From NCBI GenBank assembly GCA_903909375.1, contig CAIVVM010000040.1:56090-120089 (forward strand): a DNA stretch of 64,000 bases. The letters are read 5' to 3'. Below the pieces are notes generated by a model. That model was not told the origin of the DNA. It made no database searches and saw only the letters and a program-made list of their open reading frames with translations. Shown here in pieces: positions 31,195-40,750 of the stretch (the first letter of the stretch is position 1; each line of letters begins with the position of its first letter). Made by a program: the position numbers and the translations under genes. The DNA comes from an uncultured Alphaproteobacteria bacterium. GTDB taxonomy: Bacteria; Pseudomonadota; Alphaproteobacteria; Caulobacterales; Caulobacteraceae.

Positions 31195-32131
31195 CGGTGC
31201 GCTCGATGAGTTCGGGGAGATCGGTCGGCTGTTCCGGCCGCTGACGCGCGGTGCGCCCGGCGCACTGGGCCTGCTGGACGACGCGGCCCTGGTCGCGTCC
31301 CGACCCGGGCATGAACTGGTCATCACCAAGGACGCCATCGTTGAAGGGGTCCATTTCCTGAGTGGTGAGGATCCGGTCCTGGTCGGGCGGCGGCTGGCGC
31401 AGGTGAATCTGTCGGACCTGGCGGCCAAGGGCGCGGAGCCTTTTGCGGTGTTTCTGGCGATCGCCTGGCCGCCCGCCTACGGCGCGGCTCAGCGTGAGGC
31501 GTTTGCCCGGGGCCTTGGCGAGGACCTGCGAGAGGCAGGGGTCAGCCTGCTGGGCGGCGATACCGTGGGAACACCCGGACCGCTGACGGCCAGCCTGACC
31601 GCGCTGGGCTGGGTTCCCGAGGGCGGAATGGTGCGGCGCACCGGCGCCCAACCGGGAGATCGGCTTATGGTCAGTGGTCATATCGGCGACGCCTGGCTGG
31701 GGCTGGCGGCGGCGCGCGGCGGCCTGGCGGACCCCGATGGATTCCTGGCCCGGCGGTATCGCAACCCGCGGGCGCGGCTTGATCTGGCGGCTGCAGTGCG
31801 CGCCCATGCGTCGGCTGCGGCGGACGTGTCGGACGGCCTGATCGCCGACGCGGGGCATCTGGCGCGGGCGGGTGTCGTGGGGCTGCGGATCGATCTGGAT
31901 TACCTGCCGATCTCCGGCGCCGCGCGTGCCTGGCTCAACGCGCAGCCTGCGGAATCGGCGGCACGGATCGCGCTGGCCAGCGGTGGCGACGACTACGAGA
32001 TTATATTGACGGCCCCGGTGGCTTTGCCGGGCTTCACCGTGATCGGCGAGGTGGTGGCCGGGGAGGGCGTGTCTGTCTTCGTGGGCGGTGCGCGTGTGGA
32101 TCCTGGATCCGGCGGCTGGAGCCACAAATGA
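31178..32131 (+). CDS. thiL: Thiamine-monophosphate kinase
   Basis: Phosphorylates thiamine monophosphate to the cofactor thiamine diphosphate. 317 residues from ATG 31178 ([19 protein letters not shown]); five more residues are possible from 31163. Motifs: LLDDAALV (ATP and metal, about 37-44), [12 protein letters not shown] (about 54-65), [12 protein letters not shown] (about 82-93), GGDTV (about 127-131), [13 protein letters not shown] and GGDDYE near the C-terminus. It is followed 32 bp later by the sulfatase gene. Confidence 0.96.
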   Translation: MSGRPDGALDEFGEIGRLFRPLTRGAPGALGLLDDAALVASRPGHELVITKDAIVEGVHFLSGEDPVLVGRRLAQVNLSDLAAKGAEPFAVFLAIAWPPAYGAAQREAFARGLGEDLREAGVSLLGGDTVGTPGPLTASLTALGWVPEGGMVRRTGAQPGDRLMVSGHIGDAWLGLAAARGGLADPDGFLARRYRNPRARLDLAAAVRAHASAAADVSDGLIADAGHLARAGVVGLRIDLDYLPISGAARAWLNAQPAESAARIALASGGDDYEIILTAPVALPGFTVIGEVVAGEGVSVFVGGARVDPGSGGWSHK

Positions 32132-32163
32132 GCCCGGCCATGCTGCCGCGACAGGAGCCTTCG

Positions 32164-33435
32164 ATGCGCAAGCCAAACATCATCATCATCATGGCGGACG
32201 ATCTTGGCTACGGCGACGTCGGTTGCGATGGCGGGACCCATATCCGCACGCCGAACCTTGACCGGATGGCGGCGGAGGGCGTGCGGTTTACGGACTTCTA
32301 CGCCTCGGCCAACGTCTGCACGCCGTCGCGGGCGGGATTGCTGACGGGGCGATATGCGATTCGTTCCGGCCTCGCGCACGAGGTGATCCAGCCCGCCGAC
32401 ACCACGGGATTGCCGCGCAGCGAGGTCACCATCGCCCAGGCCTTGAAGCCTCATTACGCCACCGCGCTGATCGGCAAGTGGCATCTGGGCCACGTGGCGC
32501 CGCACTGGCCGCCGACATTGTACGGGTTCGACCGGTTCTTTGGTGTGCCCTACAGCCATGACATGCGCCCGCTGGCGCTGTTCGAAGGTACCGGCGAGGA
32601 TGTGACGGCGCACGACGACAAGGTCGACATGGCCCGGCTGACGCAGCGGTTTTTCGAACAGACCCTGGCGTTTGCGGAAGCCAACCGCGACGCGCCCTTT
32701 TTCATCCTGCTGAACCTGACCGCGCCTCACATCCCCCTTCGTCCCAATCCCGACGATCTGACCGGGTCGCCGGCAGGCGACTATGGCGAGGTGGTCGAGG
32801 AGATAGACACCAACATCGGTCGACTGCTCGCCCGTCTGAAGGACCTGGGTCTGGATGAAGATACGCTGGTGATGTTCACCTCGGACAACGGGCCATGGTT
32901 TGAAGGCTCGTCCGGGCCGTTCCGGGACCGCAAGGGCGGAGCGGCATGGGAGGGCGGCTACCGCGTTCCGTTCATTGCGCGCCAGCCCGGGCGGATCCCG
33001 GCGGGCCGGGTGGAGCATGGATTGGCCAGCAACCTCGACCTCCTGCCGACCGCGCTGGGCCTGGCGGGACTCGAGCCTCTATCGGCTGAACTGGACGGCC
33101 GGGACATCTCTGGTCTGCTCAACGGAGAGGCCATGTCACCCCACGATCAGATCGCACTGTTCAACAACAACCACGTCGTGGCGATCCGCACTGCGCGCTG
33201 GAAGCTGGTGACGCGTTCATACTACCGCACGTTCGATGCTCCGCTGGACGGCTTGCCCCTGTTGTTCGACATGGAGGCTGACCCCGGCGAGACCTACAGC
33301 GTTGCACGCAATCATCCCGAGGTGCTGGCGGATATGCGCCGACGACTGGCTGACGCCCGCGCGTTCTACGAACCGATGGCGGCGATGTTTCCGCCCCACG
33401 TCGCCCCGGCCAGCGCGGCCGACCATCCGGACTAG
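32164..33435 (+). CDS. Type I sulfatase, no signal peptide
   Basis: Probable hydrolase of organic sulfate esters. 423 residues from ATG 32164, which has AGGAG 6 bp upstream; an ORF start at 32128 would overlap thiL. Metal ligands are Asp12 and Asp13 (MADDLGYG); the catalytic Cys52 lies in C-T-P-S-R, the sequence that a formylglycine-generating enzyme converts, and GKWHLGH and TSDNGPW are the other hallmarks. The start goes straight into the first strand (KPNIIIIMADD), so no export signal is present, although most such sulfatases are periplasmic. The substrate is unknown. Its TAG stop is shared with the convergent gene within a CTAG. Confidence 0.93.
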   Translation: MRKPNIIIIMADDLGYGDVGCDGGTHIRTPNLDRMAAEGVRFTDFYASANVCTPSRAGLLTGRYAIRSGLAHEVIQPADTTGLPRSEVTIAQALKPHYATALIGKWHLGHVAPHWPPTLYGFDRFFGVPYSHDMRPLALFEGTGEDVTAHDDKVDMARLTQRFFEQTLAFAEANRDAPFFILLNLTAPHIPLRPNPDDLTGSPAGDYGEVVEEIDTNIGRLLARLKDLGLDEDTLVMFTSDNGPWFEGSSGPFRDRKGGAAWEGGYRVPFIARQPGRIPAGRVEHGLASNLDLLPTALGLAGLEPLSAELDGRDISGLLNGEAMSPHDQIALFNNNHVVAIRTARWKLVTRSYYRTFDAPLDGLPLLFDMEADPGETYSVARNHPEVLADMRRRLADARAFYEPMAAMFPPHVAPASAADHPD

Positions 33436-34391
33436 ACGAAGTCGAACCGCACGGCGGAGCGCCCGAAATCGAGTGAGACTTTCTCGAACTGGCTGAGCAG
33501 ATCCATGCCCAGCAACAGCGCCGGCGTGTCCTTGAGACCCCAGACGTCAAAGACATGCATCTCGGCGAAGGTGACCGGCACGTTGCCCAGTCGCAGCCCA
33601 CCGAGTCGCAGGAACGGCAGGAAAACGGTCTCGCCAGTGAAGGACTCGCCGGCCAGTGTTTCCATCATCACCACCTCGGGCGCGCTGCGGTCCACGGTAC
33701 CGGACGCCTGTTCCTCGCGGCGGACCATGTCACGCAACAGACGATTGCACATGGAGCCCTGGGCGCCCGAATCGATGATGGCGCTGATCGGCTTCCCGCT
33801 CAGGTCCGCGTCGACGATGGTCAGTTGTCCCCTGCGGCGGCGCGCCGGCACCACGACCGTTCGACCGGGCTCATCCCGGTCTGAGCGCGACTTGGTGATC
33901 TCCATCTTGCGACCCTTGAAGTCCAGGGTAAGGCGCTGGCCCTTGAGCCAGTCCACGCCAAGTATGCCGTCGATCTCGGGCGCCTTGATCGGGAGGGTGG
34001 GCGCGCGCACGTTTCTACGGTTTCGCGGTCCGATCTGCAGGACATCGAGCTTCACGATGGGCCTCGATCGCGCGCCCACCACCGTATGCACCCGGGCCTG
34101 TTCCGTGCTGACGAGATTCAACTCATCAGCGAGGCGACGCGAAACGCAGCTGATGTTTGCTCCCGTATCCAGAAGGAAACTGAACGGTCCCTGCCCATTG
34201 ATACCAACCGGCGCCATCATGTGGTCGTTCCGGCTCTGCTGCGTGCCGAGTTCCGTCGGAGGCTCGTCCGCGTCGGGGAGTTCAGTCTGCGGGGTCTCGG
34301 CAGGCGCCTTGGCAGCTGCGCGTGTCAGCGGCGCGGCCATTGCGCCGGCTGCCAGCAAGCCCAACGCCGCTCCGCGACGGGTTGGAGACAT
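33432..34391 (-). CDS. Exported protein with two retropepsin-like domains
   Basis: 319 residues from ATG 34391 (AGGAG-containing leader); the frame extends to 34586. The N-terminus (SPTRRGAALGLLAAGAMAAP) is a Tat-like or Sec signal with an RR pair. Two aspartic-protease half-units follow: FLLDTGANISCVS (about 76-88) with ILGVDWL as its closing flap-like segment, and AIIDSGAQGSMCN (about 199-211) with LLGMDLL. DTG and DSG are the catalytic triplets. Most retropepsins dimerise; here both halves are on one chain, like pepsins. The substrate is unknown. It diverges from a small exported protein. Confidence 0.85.
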   Translation of the reverse strand: MSPTRRGAALGLLAAGAMAAPLTRAAAKAPAETPQTELPDADEPPTELGTQQSRNDHMMAPVGINGQGPFSFLLDTGANISCVSRRLADELNLVSTEQARVHTVVGARSRPIVKLDVLQIGPRNRRNVRAPTLPIKAPEIDGILGVDWLKGQRLTLDFKGRKMEITKSRSDRDEPGRTVVVPARRRRGQLTIVDADLSGKPISAIIDSGAQGSMCNRLLRDMVRREEQASGTVDRSAPEVVMMETLAGESFTGETVFLPFLRLGGLRLGNVPVTFAEMHVFDVWGLKDTPALLLGMDLLSQFEKVSLDFGRSAVRFDFV

Positions 34392-34507
34392 ACTCCGTGC
34401 TCCTGAAACTTGAACCAGGGGGTCGAGCCTAACAGTTCTGATGCCAACTCGCCACGCGGATGGTTCACGGAAACCTTGCCGCAAGGATTTGGGCCCACCC
34501 TGTGACA

Positions 34508-34942
34508 ATGAAAGCCATCCTGAAAATTTCTGTTGCGGCAGCACTTCTGACCAGCCTTTCCGGTCCGGCGATGGCGGCCGGGGCAAAGAAGGAAGAGAAG
34601 GGCGTCGACGCCCAGTATGTCGATCTCAAGACGGTGGCCTTGCCTATCTTGTCCAAGAATTCCGTCGTGAATCATGTGTTTGTCAGTTTGCGGATCAATC
34701 TGACCAGTGCCGCCAACGCCGGGCGGATCAGAGAGATGGAGCCGCTCTTCCGGGATGCTCTGGTTCGATCAGCCCACCGGGCCCCCTTTACCCTGGCATC
34801 CGATCTCACCAAGGTTGATGCGCCGCGGCTGATCGCCACCATAACCCGGGAGGCGAACGCCATCGCCGGACCCGGGCAGATCCGGTCGGTGGTGATCTCC
34901 TCCCAGGTTCCTCGTCGACGTACGCCGTTGACCCCCGCCTGA
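34508..34942 (+). CDS. Small exported protein, FliL-like pattern
   Basis: 144 residues from ATG 34508. Sec signal peptide MKAILKISVAAALLTSLSG with the likely cut after AMA (about 24). The mature part, HVFVSLRINL ... EMEPLFRDALVRSA ... VDAPRLIATITREAN ... IRSVVISS, has the strand-helix-helix-strand order seen in the periplasmic domain of FliL, but without its transmembrane anchor. That link is my inference from the pattern, not an established match. No flagellar gene is nearby; hppA follows after 196 bp. Confidence 0.7.
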   Translation: MKAILKISVAAALLTSLSGPAMAAGAKKEEKGVDAQYVDLKTVALPILSKNSVVNHVFVSLRINLTSAANAGRIREMEPLFRDALVRSAHRAPFTLASDLTKVDAPRLIATITREANAIAGPGQIRSVVISSQVPRRRTPLTPA

Positions 34943-35138
34943 CCCCCTCTATCCTTTCGATCGGCCAGCGGTTGCGCGAGACCGCCAAACCCGAGTAGTT
35001 TCCGCCGTCTTTCCCGGGGCGCACTCCTGCGCCCTGGTTCTTGTTGGGGAAACGCGAAGAGGCAGAGGGCCTGCAGACGTCGCCTGTCGCGGACGTCGGA
35101 TGGTCTCTCTCACGCGATCGCAAAGGGGCGTCTGAATT

Positions 35139-37289
35139 ATGAGTTCTGTTCTACCGTTGGTCATAGTGGCCGGGGTCCTGGCGGTGCTTTACGGCATCCT
35201 CCAGACCGTTCTGCTGCTGCGCGCCTCACCGGGCAACGCCCGGATGCAGGAAATCGCAGCCGCGATCCAGGAAGGGGCCGAGGCCTATCTGAAGCGTCAG
35301 TACACCGCGATCGGGATCGTGGGTGCGGTGGTGCTGGTCGCATTGTTCCTGCTCCTCGGCGGCTATGCGGCCGCGGGTTTCCTGATCGGCGCCGTGCTGT
35401 CCGGGGCTGCGGGCTTCGCCGGGATGCTGATTTCGGTCCGCGCCAATGTGCGCACGGCCCAGGCGGCGTCTGAAAGTCTGGCGAAAGGCCTGAAGCTGGC
35501 CTTCACCTCGGGCGCCATCACGGGCCTGCTTGTGGCCGGTTTCGCCCTCATCGGCGTGGCGGGTTACTACGCCTTCCTGACCGGTACCCAGGGTCTGGCG
35601 CCGTCGGATCGCCACGTGATCGACGGTCTGGTCTCGCTCGGCTTCGGCGCCTCGCTGATCTCGATCTTCGCCCGTCTCGGCGGCGGCATCTTCACCAAGG
35701 GTGCTGACGTCGGCGGCGACATGGTCGGCAAGGTCGAAGCCGGTATCCCCGAGGATGACCCGCGTAACGCCGCCACGATTGCCGACAACGTGGGCGACAA
35801 CGTCGGCGACTGCGCCGGCATGGCCGCCGACCTGTTCGAGACCTATGCGGTGACCACGGTCGCCACCATGGTGCTGGCCGCGATCTTCTTCGGCAGTTCA
35901 GCCATGCTGGGCAACGTCATGTTGCTGCCGCTGGCCATCTGCGGCGTGTGCATCATCACCTCGATCATCGGCACCTTCGCCGTGCGTCTGGGCAAGAGCG
36001 GCTCGATCATGGGCGCGCTCTACCAGGGCCTGATCGTCACCGGCGTGCTGTCGGCGATTGCGCTCTACTTCCTGATCCCGTCGCTGGTCACCGAAACGCT
36101 GACCGTCAACGCCGGCACCCCGCTCGAGAAGAGCTTCGACGCCATGTCACTGTTCTGGTGTTCGATGGCGGGACTGGTGATCACGGCGCTGATCGTGATG
36201 ATCACCGAGTACTACACCGGCACCAATTTCCGGCCGGTGAAGTCGGTGGCGCAAGCCTCGGTCTCGGGTCACGGCACGAACGTCATCCAGGGCCTGGCGA
36301 TGAGCCTGGAAGCCTGCGCGGCTCCGGCCATCGTGATCATCGTGGGCATCATCGTGACCTACAACCTGGCGGGCCTGTTCGGCATCGCCATCGCCACGAC
36401 GGCCATGTTGTCGCTGGCGGGTTTCGTGGTTGCGCTCGACGCCTTCGGTCCGGTCACGGACAATGCCGGTGGCATCGCCGAAATGGCCGGGCTGCCGCCT
36501 GAAGTCCGCGTGACGACAGACGCCCTCGATGCCGTCGGCAACACCACCAAGGCCGTAACCAAGGGTTATGCCATCGGTTCGGCCGGCCTGGGCGCGCTTG
36601 TGCTCTTCGCCGCCTATACCGAAGACCTGAAGTACTTCGCCGCCAACGCGCTGCCGGGCTCCTTCTTCCATGAGATGGGACCCGTTGCCTTCGATCTGTC
36701 CAACCCCTACGTCGTGGTCGGGCTGCTGTTCGGTGGTCTGCTGCCGTTCCTGTTCGGTGGCATGTCGATGACGGCCGTCGGGCGCGCGGCGCAGTCCGTG
36801 GTGGTAGAGGTTCGTCGTCAGTTCCGGGAAAATCCCGGGATCATGACCGGCGAGGTCAAGCCGGAGTATGGTCGCGCGGTCGACATCCTGACGAAGGCGG
36901 CGATCCGGGAAATGATTGTCCCGTCGCTGCTGCCTGTCGCATCTCCGATCGTGCTGTTCTTCGTGATCAATGCGATCGCCGGGAAGGTGGATGCGTTTGC
37001 CTGCGTCGGCGCAATGCTGATGGGCGTGATCGTCACCGGCCTGTTCGTCGCCATCTCGATGACCTCGGGCGGCGGCGCCTGGGACAACGCCAAGAAGGTG
37101 ATCGAAGAAGGTTTCACCGACAGTGACGGCGTCGTTCACGGCAAGGGTTCCGAGGCGCACAAGGCCGCGGTGACCGGCGACACCGTCGGCGACCCCTACA
37201 AGGACACCTCGGGTCCCGCGGTGAACCCGATGATCAAGATCACCAACATCGTGGCCCTTCTGTTGCTGGCGGTTCTCGCCGCCCAGTAA
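35139..37289 (+). CDS. hppA: Proton-translocating membrane pyrophosphatase
   Basis: Integral membrane pump that uses pyrophosphate hydrolysis to move protons. 716 residues, about 16 transmembrane helices. The substrate site shows [21 protein letters not shown] (aspartates and Lys, about 188-208) and [19 protein letters not shown]. The segment [17 protein letters not shown] near residue 470 has Lys where potassium-dependent enzymes have Ala, so this is the potassium-independent H+ type. A strong terminator follows. Confidence 0.97.
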   Translation: MSSVLPLVIVAGVLAVLYGILQTVLLLRASPGNARMQEIAAAIQEGAEAYLKRQYTAIGIVGAVVLVALFLLLGGYAAAGFLIGAVLSGAAGFAGMLISVRANVRTAQAASESLAKGLKLAFTSGAITGLLVAGFALIGVAGYYAFLTGTQGLAPSDRHVIDGLVSLGFGASLISIFARLGGGIFTKGADVGGDMVGKVEAGIPEDDPRNAATIADNVGDNVGDCAGMAADLFETYAVTTVATMVLAAIFFGSSAMLGNVMLLPLAICGVCIITSIIGTFAVRLGKSGSIMGALYQGLIVTGVLSAIALYFLIPSLVTETLTVNAGTPLEKSFDAMSLFWCSMAGLVITALIVMITEYYTGTNFRPVKSVAQASVSGHGTNVIQGLAMSLEACAAPAIVIIVGIIVTYNLAGLFGIAIATTAMLSLAGFVVALDAFGPVTDNAGGIAEMAGLPPEVRVTTDALDAVGNTTKAVTKGYAIGSAGLGALVLFAAYTEDLKYFAANALPGSFFHEMGPVAFDLSNPYVVVGLLFGGLLPFLFGGMSMTAVGRAAQSVVVEVRRQFRENPGIMTGEVKPEYGRAVDILTKAAIREMIVPSLLPVASPIVLFFVINAIAGKVDAFACVGAMLMGVIVTGLFVAISMTSGGGAWDNAKKVIEEGFTDSDGVVHGKGSEAHKAAVTGDTVGDPYKDTSGPAVNPMIKITNIVALLLLAVLAAQ

Positions 37290-37314
37290 CTGAAAGCCTC
37301 GCCCAAGACCGAAG

Positions 37315-37345
37315 CGCCCCGGAGAGCGATCTCCGGGGCGTTTTT
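37315..37345 (+). terminator. Rho-independent terminator after hppA
   Basis: An 11 bp perfect stem (CGCCCCGGAGA/TCTCCGGGGCG) with a GCGA loop, followed by five T, 26 bp after the hppA stop. The strongest terminator in the window. Confidence 0.95.
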
Positions 37346-37382
37346 GTTGCCAACGATGAACAGGCATGGAGCCGCAACGACG

Positions 37383-37850
37383 ATGACAATCCTGCGTCCC
37401 GCCCATGCGACCGACGCCGCGAGGCTTAGCGCGATCCTCTACGACACGTTCGAGAGAACCTGGCTTCCGCAGATCAGCAGCGCAGCCGCTGATGCGTTCC
37501 GGCATGAAGATCGCCCGGCGCACTACATCTCCGCGCGCGGCCTGGGTTTCCAGGTGGCGGAGCGGGAGGGTCACGTGGTCGGCTTTGTGGACTGGGAGGA
37601 GGACTTCGTGAACGCCCTGCACGTCCACTCGAGTTGCCTCCGGACCGGCGTTGGGGCTCACCTCATGGATCTTGCAGAACGCGAAATCGCAAAGGATGAC
37701 TTTACGTCGGTGCGGTTGGAAACCGACACCTTCAACACCCGCAGCCAGGCTTTCTACGCCGCCCGCGGCTACCGTGAGGCTGACAGATATCCCGATCTGG
37801 AATGGAACAGCGGCCTGACCACCTTACTGCTGGTCAAACCGCTCCGGTGA
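37383..37850 (+). CDS. GNAT-family N-acetyltransferase
   Basis: 155 residues from ATG 37383; the upstream frame starts in the hppA terminator. GNAT features are ILRPAHATDAARL at the start, the substrate strand HVVGFVDWE (about 61-69), the acetyl-CoA loop LRTGVGAHLMDLAE (about 83-96, R/QxxGxG/A type) and NTRSQAFYAARGYREADR near the end. The substrate is unknown. Its neighbours are hppA and bamE, which do not suggest one. Confidence 0.9.
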   Translation: MTILRPAHATDAARLSAILYDTFERTWLPQISSAAADAFRHEDRPAHYISARGLGFQVAEREGHVVGFVDWEEDFVNALHVHSSCLRTGVGAHLMDLAEREIAKDDFTSVRLETDTFNTRSQAFYAARGYREADRYPDLEWNSGLTTLLLVKPLR

Positions 37851-37874
37851 GCGCGGCTGAGCGGTCCGGCGGTA

Positions 37875-38369
37875 TCAGCGCCGGTCGCCGGGCCGCGACC
37901 CGGGTACGCCCTCATCATCCTGCGGCAACAGACCACCCTGGCCGACGCTGCCCAGCAGCTGCTCAAGGATGGTCATCTCGCGGCCGCGGGTCGGGGTCTC
38001 GCGGGTGTTGAACGCAATGACCTTGCCGTCCTTGAGCGTGTAGGTGTTCACCGCATCGACCAGTTCGCTGTCCTTGTTGAACGCGATAGCGGTCACATTG
38101 CGCGCCGTGACCTTGGGCTTTTGAAACGCGACACGCTGTTTGACCTGGTTCACGTAAAACCAGACGTTCGGGTCAAAGGTCGAAGTAACCGAGGGCGAAC
38201 CCAGCTTGGCGCGCACGGTGGACTTGGTGTCCGTACCCACCTGAACGTCTTTCGGATCCGAATCGATCGCCTGGAACCCCGAATAGCTGGTGATCGGGGC
38301 GCAGGCGGTGAGGCCCGTGGTCGCCAGAAATGCGGCGGCGAGGGCGGCGGTGGCGGCGCGTCGGAACAT
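37875..38369 (-). CDS. bamE: Outer membrane assembly lipoprotein BamE
   Basis: Lipoprotein of the BAM complex that inserts beta-barrel proteins into the outer membrane. 164 residues. Signal peptide with lipobox LTAC (Cys at residue 23), then the SmpA/OmlA fold: VQVGTDTKSTVRAKLGSPSVTSTFDPNVWFYV is the characteristic (T/S)xxxVxxxLGxP segment. The C-terminal tail (about 140-164) is low complexity. It diverges from the bc1 chaperone gene. Confidence 0.92.
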   Translation of the reverse strand: MFRRAATAALAAAFLATTGLTACAPITSYSGFQAIDSDPKDVQVGTDTKSTVRAKLGSPSVTSTFDPNVWFYVNQVKQRVAFQKPKVTARNVTAIAFNKDSELVDAVNTYTLKDGKVIAFNTRETPTRGREMTILEQLLGSVGQGGLLPQDDEGVPGSRPGDRR

Positions 38370-38486
38370 TGCGACTTTCTGCGAGGTTGGCTCGTGACCG
38401 GTTATAGAGGCTTTGACCTATCCTTGGCGGCCCCTTAGTTCAATGCCGCCCTATATAGAGCGCTCGGGGCGAAATCGAGGCCACCC

Positions 38487-39014
38487 ATGTTAAACCGACT
38501 GTTCAAGGCTCGCCCTGCAAAACTGGCCGGCGAGGCGCTGTACCCGCTGGTGGTGGCGCAGGCCCGATCTCCGGGCCTCTACGCCGAGCTTGGGGCTCCC
38601 GATACCCGGGAGGGGCGGTTCGAGCTTTATAGTCTGCATGTGTACCTGATCCTCGAGCGCCTGAAGTCCCAGGGTGAGCAGGCGAGCGAAACGGCGCAGG
38701 CGTTGTTTGACGCCTATCTCTCCGCGCTGGACAACACCCTTAGGGAAATGGGCGTAGGCGATATGAGCATCAGCAAGCGGATGCGGAAACTGGGCGAGGC
38801 GTTCTACGGGCGTATCGGTCTCTATGAGGCTGGCCTGGCTGCCTTGCCGGACACGGGCCCGCTGGAAGCCATGCTGGCCAGAACCGTCTACGCCGGTGTG
38901 GATCCGGGCAAGGCGCCACAACTTGCGGCCTACCTCCTGGCGCAGCGGACGGCGCTCGCCGGGCAACCGCTCGAGGTCTTCTATGCGGGCGAGATCCGGT
39001 GGGCGAACCTGTGA
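38487..39014 (+). CDS. Ubiquinol-cytochrome c chaperone (CBP3-like)
   Basis: Assembly factor for the cytochrome bc1 complex, related to mitochondrial CBP3/UQCC1. 175 residues; the core ELYSLHVYLILERLK ... ALFDAYLSALDNTLREMGVGDMSISKRMRKLGEAFYGRIGLYEAGL (signature: GVGDMSISKRMRKLGEAFYG near residues 92-111) is typical of the family. It overlaps the DUF177 gene by 4 bp (GTGA). Confidence 0.9.
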   Translation: MLNRLFKARPAKLAGEALYPLVVAQARSPGLYAELGAPDTREGRFELYSLHVYLILERLKSQGEQASETAQALFDAYLSALDNTLREMGVGDMSISKRMRKLGEAFYGRIGLYEAGLAALPDTGPLEAMLARTVYAGVDPGKAPQLAAYLLAQRTALAGQPLEVFYAGEIRWANL

Positions 39015-39532
39015 GCGAAGCGTGGAACCGGATCGTGAAGCTTCACGAGGTGAGTCGCGGCCCCCTGAAGCTCACGCTTGAAGCCGGTGGCGCCGAGCGC
39101 GCGGTGATCGCCCGGCGGCTGGATCTGGAAAGTCTTTCATCGTTTCGAGCGGGGATCACGGTAGCGCCCTGGCTAGATGGCCTTGAGCTTTCAGGGCGTT
39201 TCGACGCCGTGGTGGAACAGATCTGCGGCGTCAGCCTTGAGCCGTTCGAGACCTCGGTCAGCGGTGACATCGCGGTGCGCATCGTGCCCGCCGGGAGCGC
39301 CCATGCGCCGCCCCCGGAAGAGGGTGACCTCGAATTTGACGCCGACAGTCCGGATGCGCCGGATGTTATCGCCGACGACGCCGTGGATATCGCGGAGTAT
39401 CTGGTCGAGCATCTGTCTCTCGAGCTCGATCCCTTCCCAAGAAAGCCGGGCGTGACATTCGACTACGCGCCGCCAACCGAGGATCTCTCGCCCTTTGCGG
39501 CGCTCAGAAAGCTGGCTGAGCCAAAGGCATAG
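39011..39532 (+). CDS. DUF177 (YceD-like) protein
   Basis: 173 residues from GTG 39011, whose GTGA overlaps the previous stop; the frame also opens at 38999. DUF177 features: central QICGVSLEPFETSVSGDI (about 67-84) and acidic C-terminal part. In many bacteria this gene precedes rpmF and plsX and is linked with 23S rRNA maturation in some species. Here plsX follows without rpmF, which lies at 13.6 kb. Confidence 0.88.
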   Translation: MSEAWNRIVKLHEVSRGPLKLTLEAGGAERAVIARRLDLESLSSFRAGITVAPWLDGLELSGRFDAVVEQICGVSLEPFETSVSGDIAVRIVPAGSAHAPPPEEGDLEFDADSPDAPDVIADDAVDIAEYLVEHLSLELDPFPRKPGVTFDYAPPTEDLSPFAALRKLAEPKA

Positions 39533-39672
39533 TTTCCACTCGGCAATGGGCCGGGGTATGGTCGCGCCGATTCCGGCATCCGGCCGCGACCTTTGCCACT
39601 CGATACTGACCGCAGGTCGAGACGGGGAAAGGTCCGAAGCAAAGGCTGCGCTATCGGTCCTGAATCGATGGT

Positions 39673-40749
39673 GTGGCGGGGGACGAAGGCGCCGATTTGA
39701 CTGAACCTCTTGTGATATCTGTCGATGCCATGGGTGGGGACCACGGACCATCCGTGGTGATCCCTGCCTGTGTCCAGGCCCTGGGCGCGATGCCGAAGCT
39801 GCGACTGCTGCTGCACGGTGACGAGGCGATGATCCGCGCCGAGCTTGGCCGCCATGCCGGCCATGCTGACCGCATCGAGGTCCGTCACGCCGATCGCGTC
39901 ATCGCCATGGACGAGAAGCCGGCGCAGGCCATGCGTCGCGGCAAGGGCACCTCGATGTGGGGCGCCATTGAAGCGATCCGCGAGGGCCGTGCAGCCGCGG
40001 CCATTTCGGCCGGCAACACCGGGGCGCTCATGGCGATCTCGAAACTGATCCTGCGCATGAGCGCAGAGCTGGATCGACCGGCTCTTGTGGCGAGCATTCC
40101 CAACGCCCGGGGGCAGACCACATTCCTGGATGTCGGGGCGAACGTGGACTGCAACGCCGCGCGACTGGTGGAGTTCGCGATCATGGGCGTGGCCTATCAT
40201 CGGGCCGCGCATGGCGTTGATCGGCCCACCGTGGGCCTCTTGAATGTCGGATCGGAGGAGATGAAGGGCCACGAGGAGGTCCGTGAAGCAAACCGCATTC
40301 TGCGCGAGGGTCAGCTCGACCTGGATTATCGTGGGTTTGTCGAGGGTGACGATATCACCGCAGGCACTGTCGAGGTTGTGGTGACCGACGGCTTCACCGG
40401 GAATGTCGCCCTGAAGGCGATGGAGGGGGCTGCGCGGTTCATGTACGACGAGTTGCGCCATGCGCTGACATCCGGGCCGGTCACCAGTCTGGGCGCCTTG
40501 CTCGCGCGGCCGTCGCTCAGGAAGTTCCGCGACAAGATGACCCCGTCGCCGGCGGCGCCCCTGCTGGGGCTGAATGGTCTTGTCCTGAAATGTCATGGCG
40601 GCGCGGATGTCCGGGATTTCGCCAAAGCCATCCAGGCCGCCTGTGATTTGGCCCAGAGCGGCTTCGCCGCCGAAATCGAACAGAATATGAAGCGCTTGCC
40701 CGAGGCCCTGGTGGGCATTGCGCCCGCCACCGTCGAGGGAGCTGTCTGA
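39673..40749 (+). CDS. plsX: Phosphate acyltransferase PlsX
   Basis: Makes acyl-phosphate from acyl-ACP at the membrane surface, feeding PlsY in phospholipid synthesis. 358 residues from GTG 39673; TTG 39697 with AGG 7 bp upstream would give a start (LTEPLVISVDAMGGD) closer to family members. Signatures: SVDAMGGDHGP (about 16-26), ISAGNTGALMA (about 111-121), NVGSEEMKG and DGFTGNVALKAMEG (about 237-250). It is followed by fabH 1 bp later. Confidence 0.96.
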   Translation: MAGDEGADLTEPLVISVDAMGGDHGPSVVIPACVQALGAMPKLRLLLHGDEAMIRAELGRHAGHADRIEVRHADRVIAMDEKPAQAMRRGKGTSMWGAIEAIREGRAAAAISAGNTGALMAISKLILRMSAELDRPALVASIPNARGQTTFLDVGANVDCNAARLVEFAIMGVAYHRAAHGVDRPTVGLLNVGSEEMKGHEEVREANRILREGQLDLDYRGFVEGDDITAGTVEVVVTDGFTGNVALKAMEGAARFMYDELRHALTSGPVTSLGALLARPSLRKFRDKMTPSPAAPLLGLNGLVLKCHGGADVRDFAKAIQAACDLAQSGFAAEIEQNMKRLPEALVGIAPATVEGAV

Positions 40750-40750
40750 A

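Noticed and set aside
36147..37661. 504-residue minus-strand frame opposite hppA and the GNAT gene
   Set aside because: Covers two convincing genes and their terminator; low-complexity Asp/His/Arg composition, no motif.
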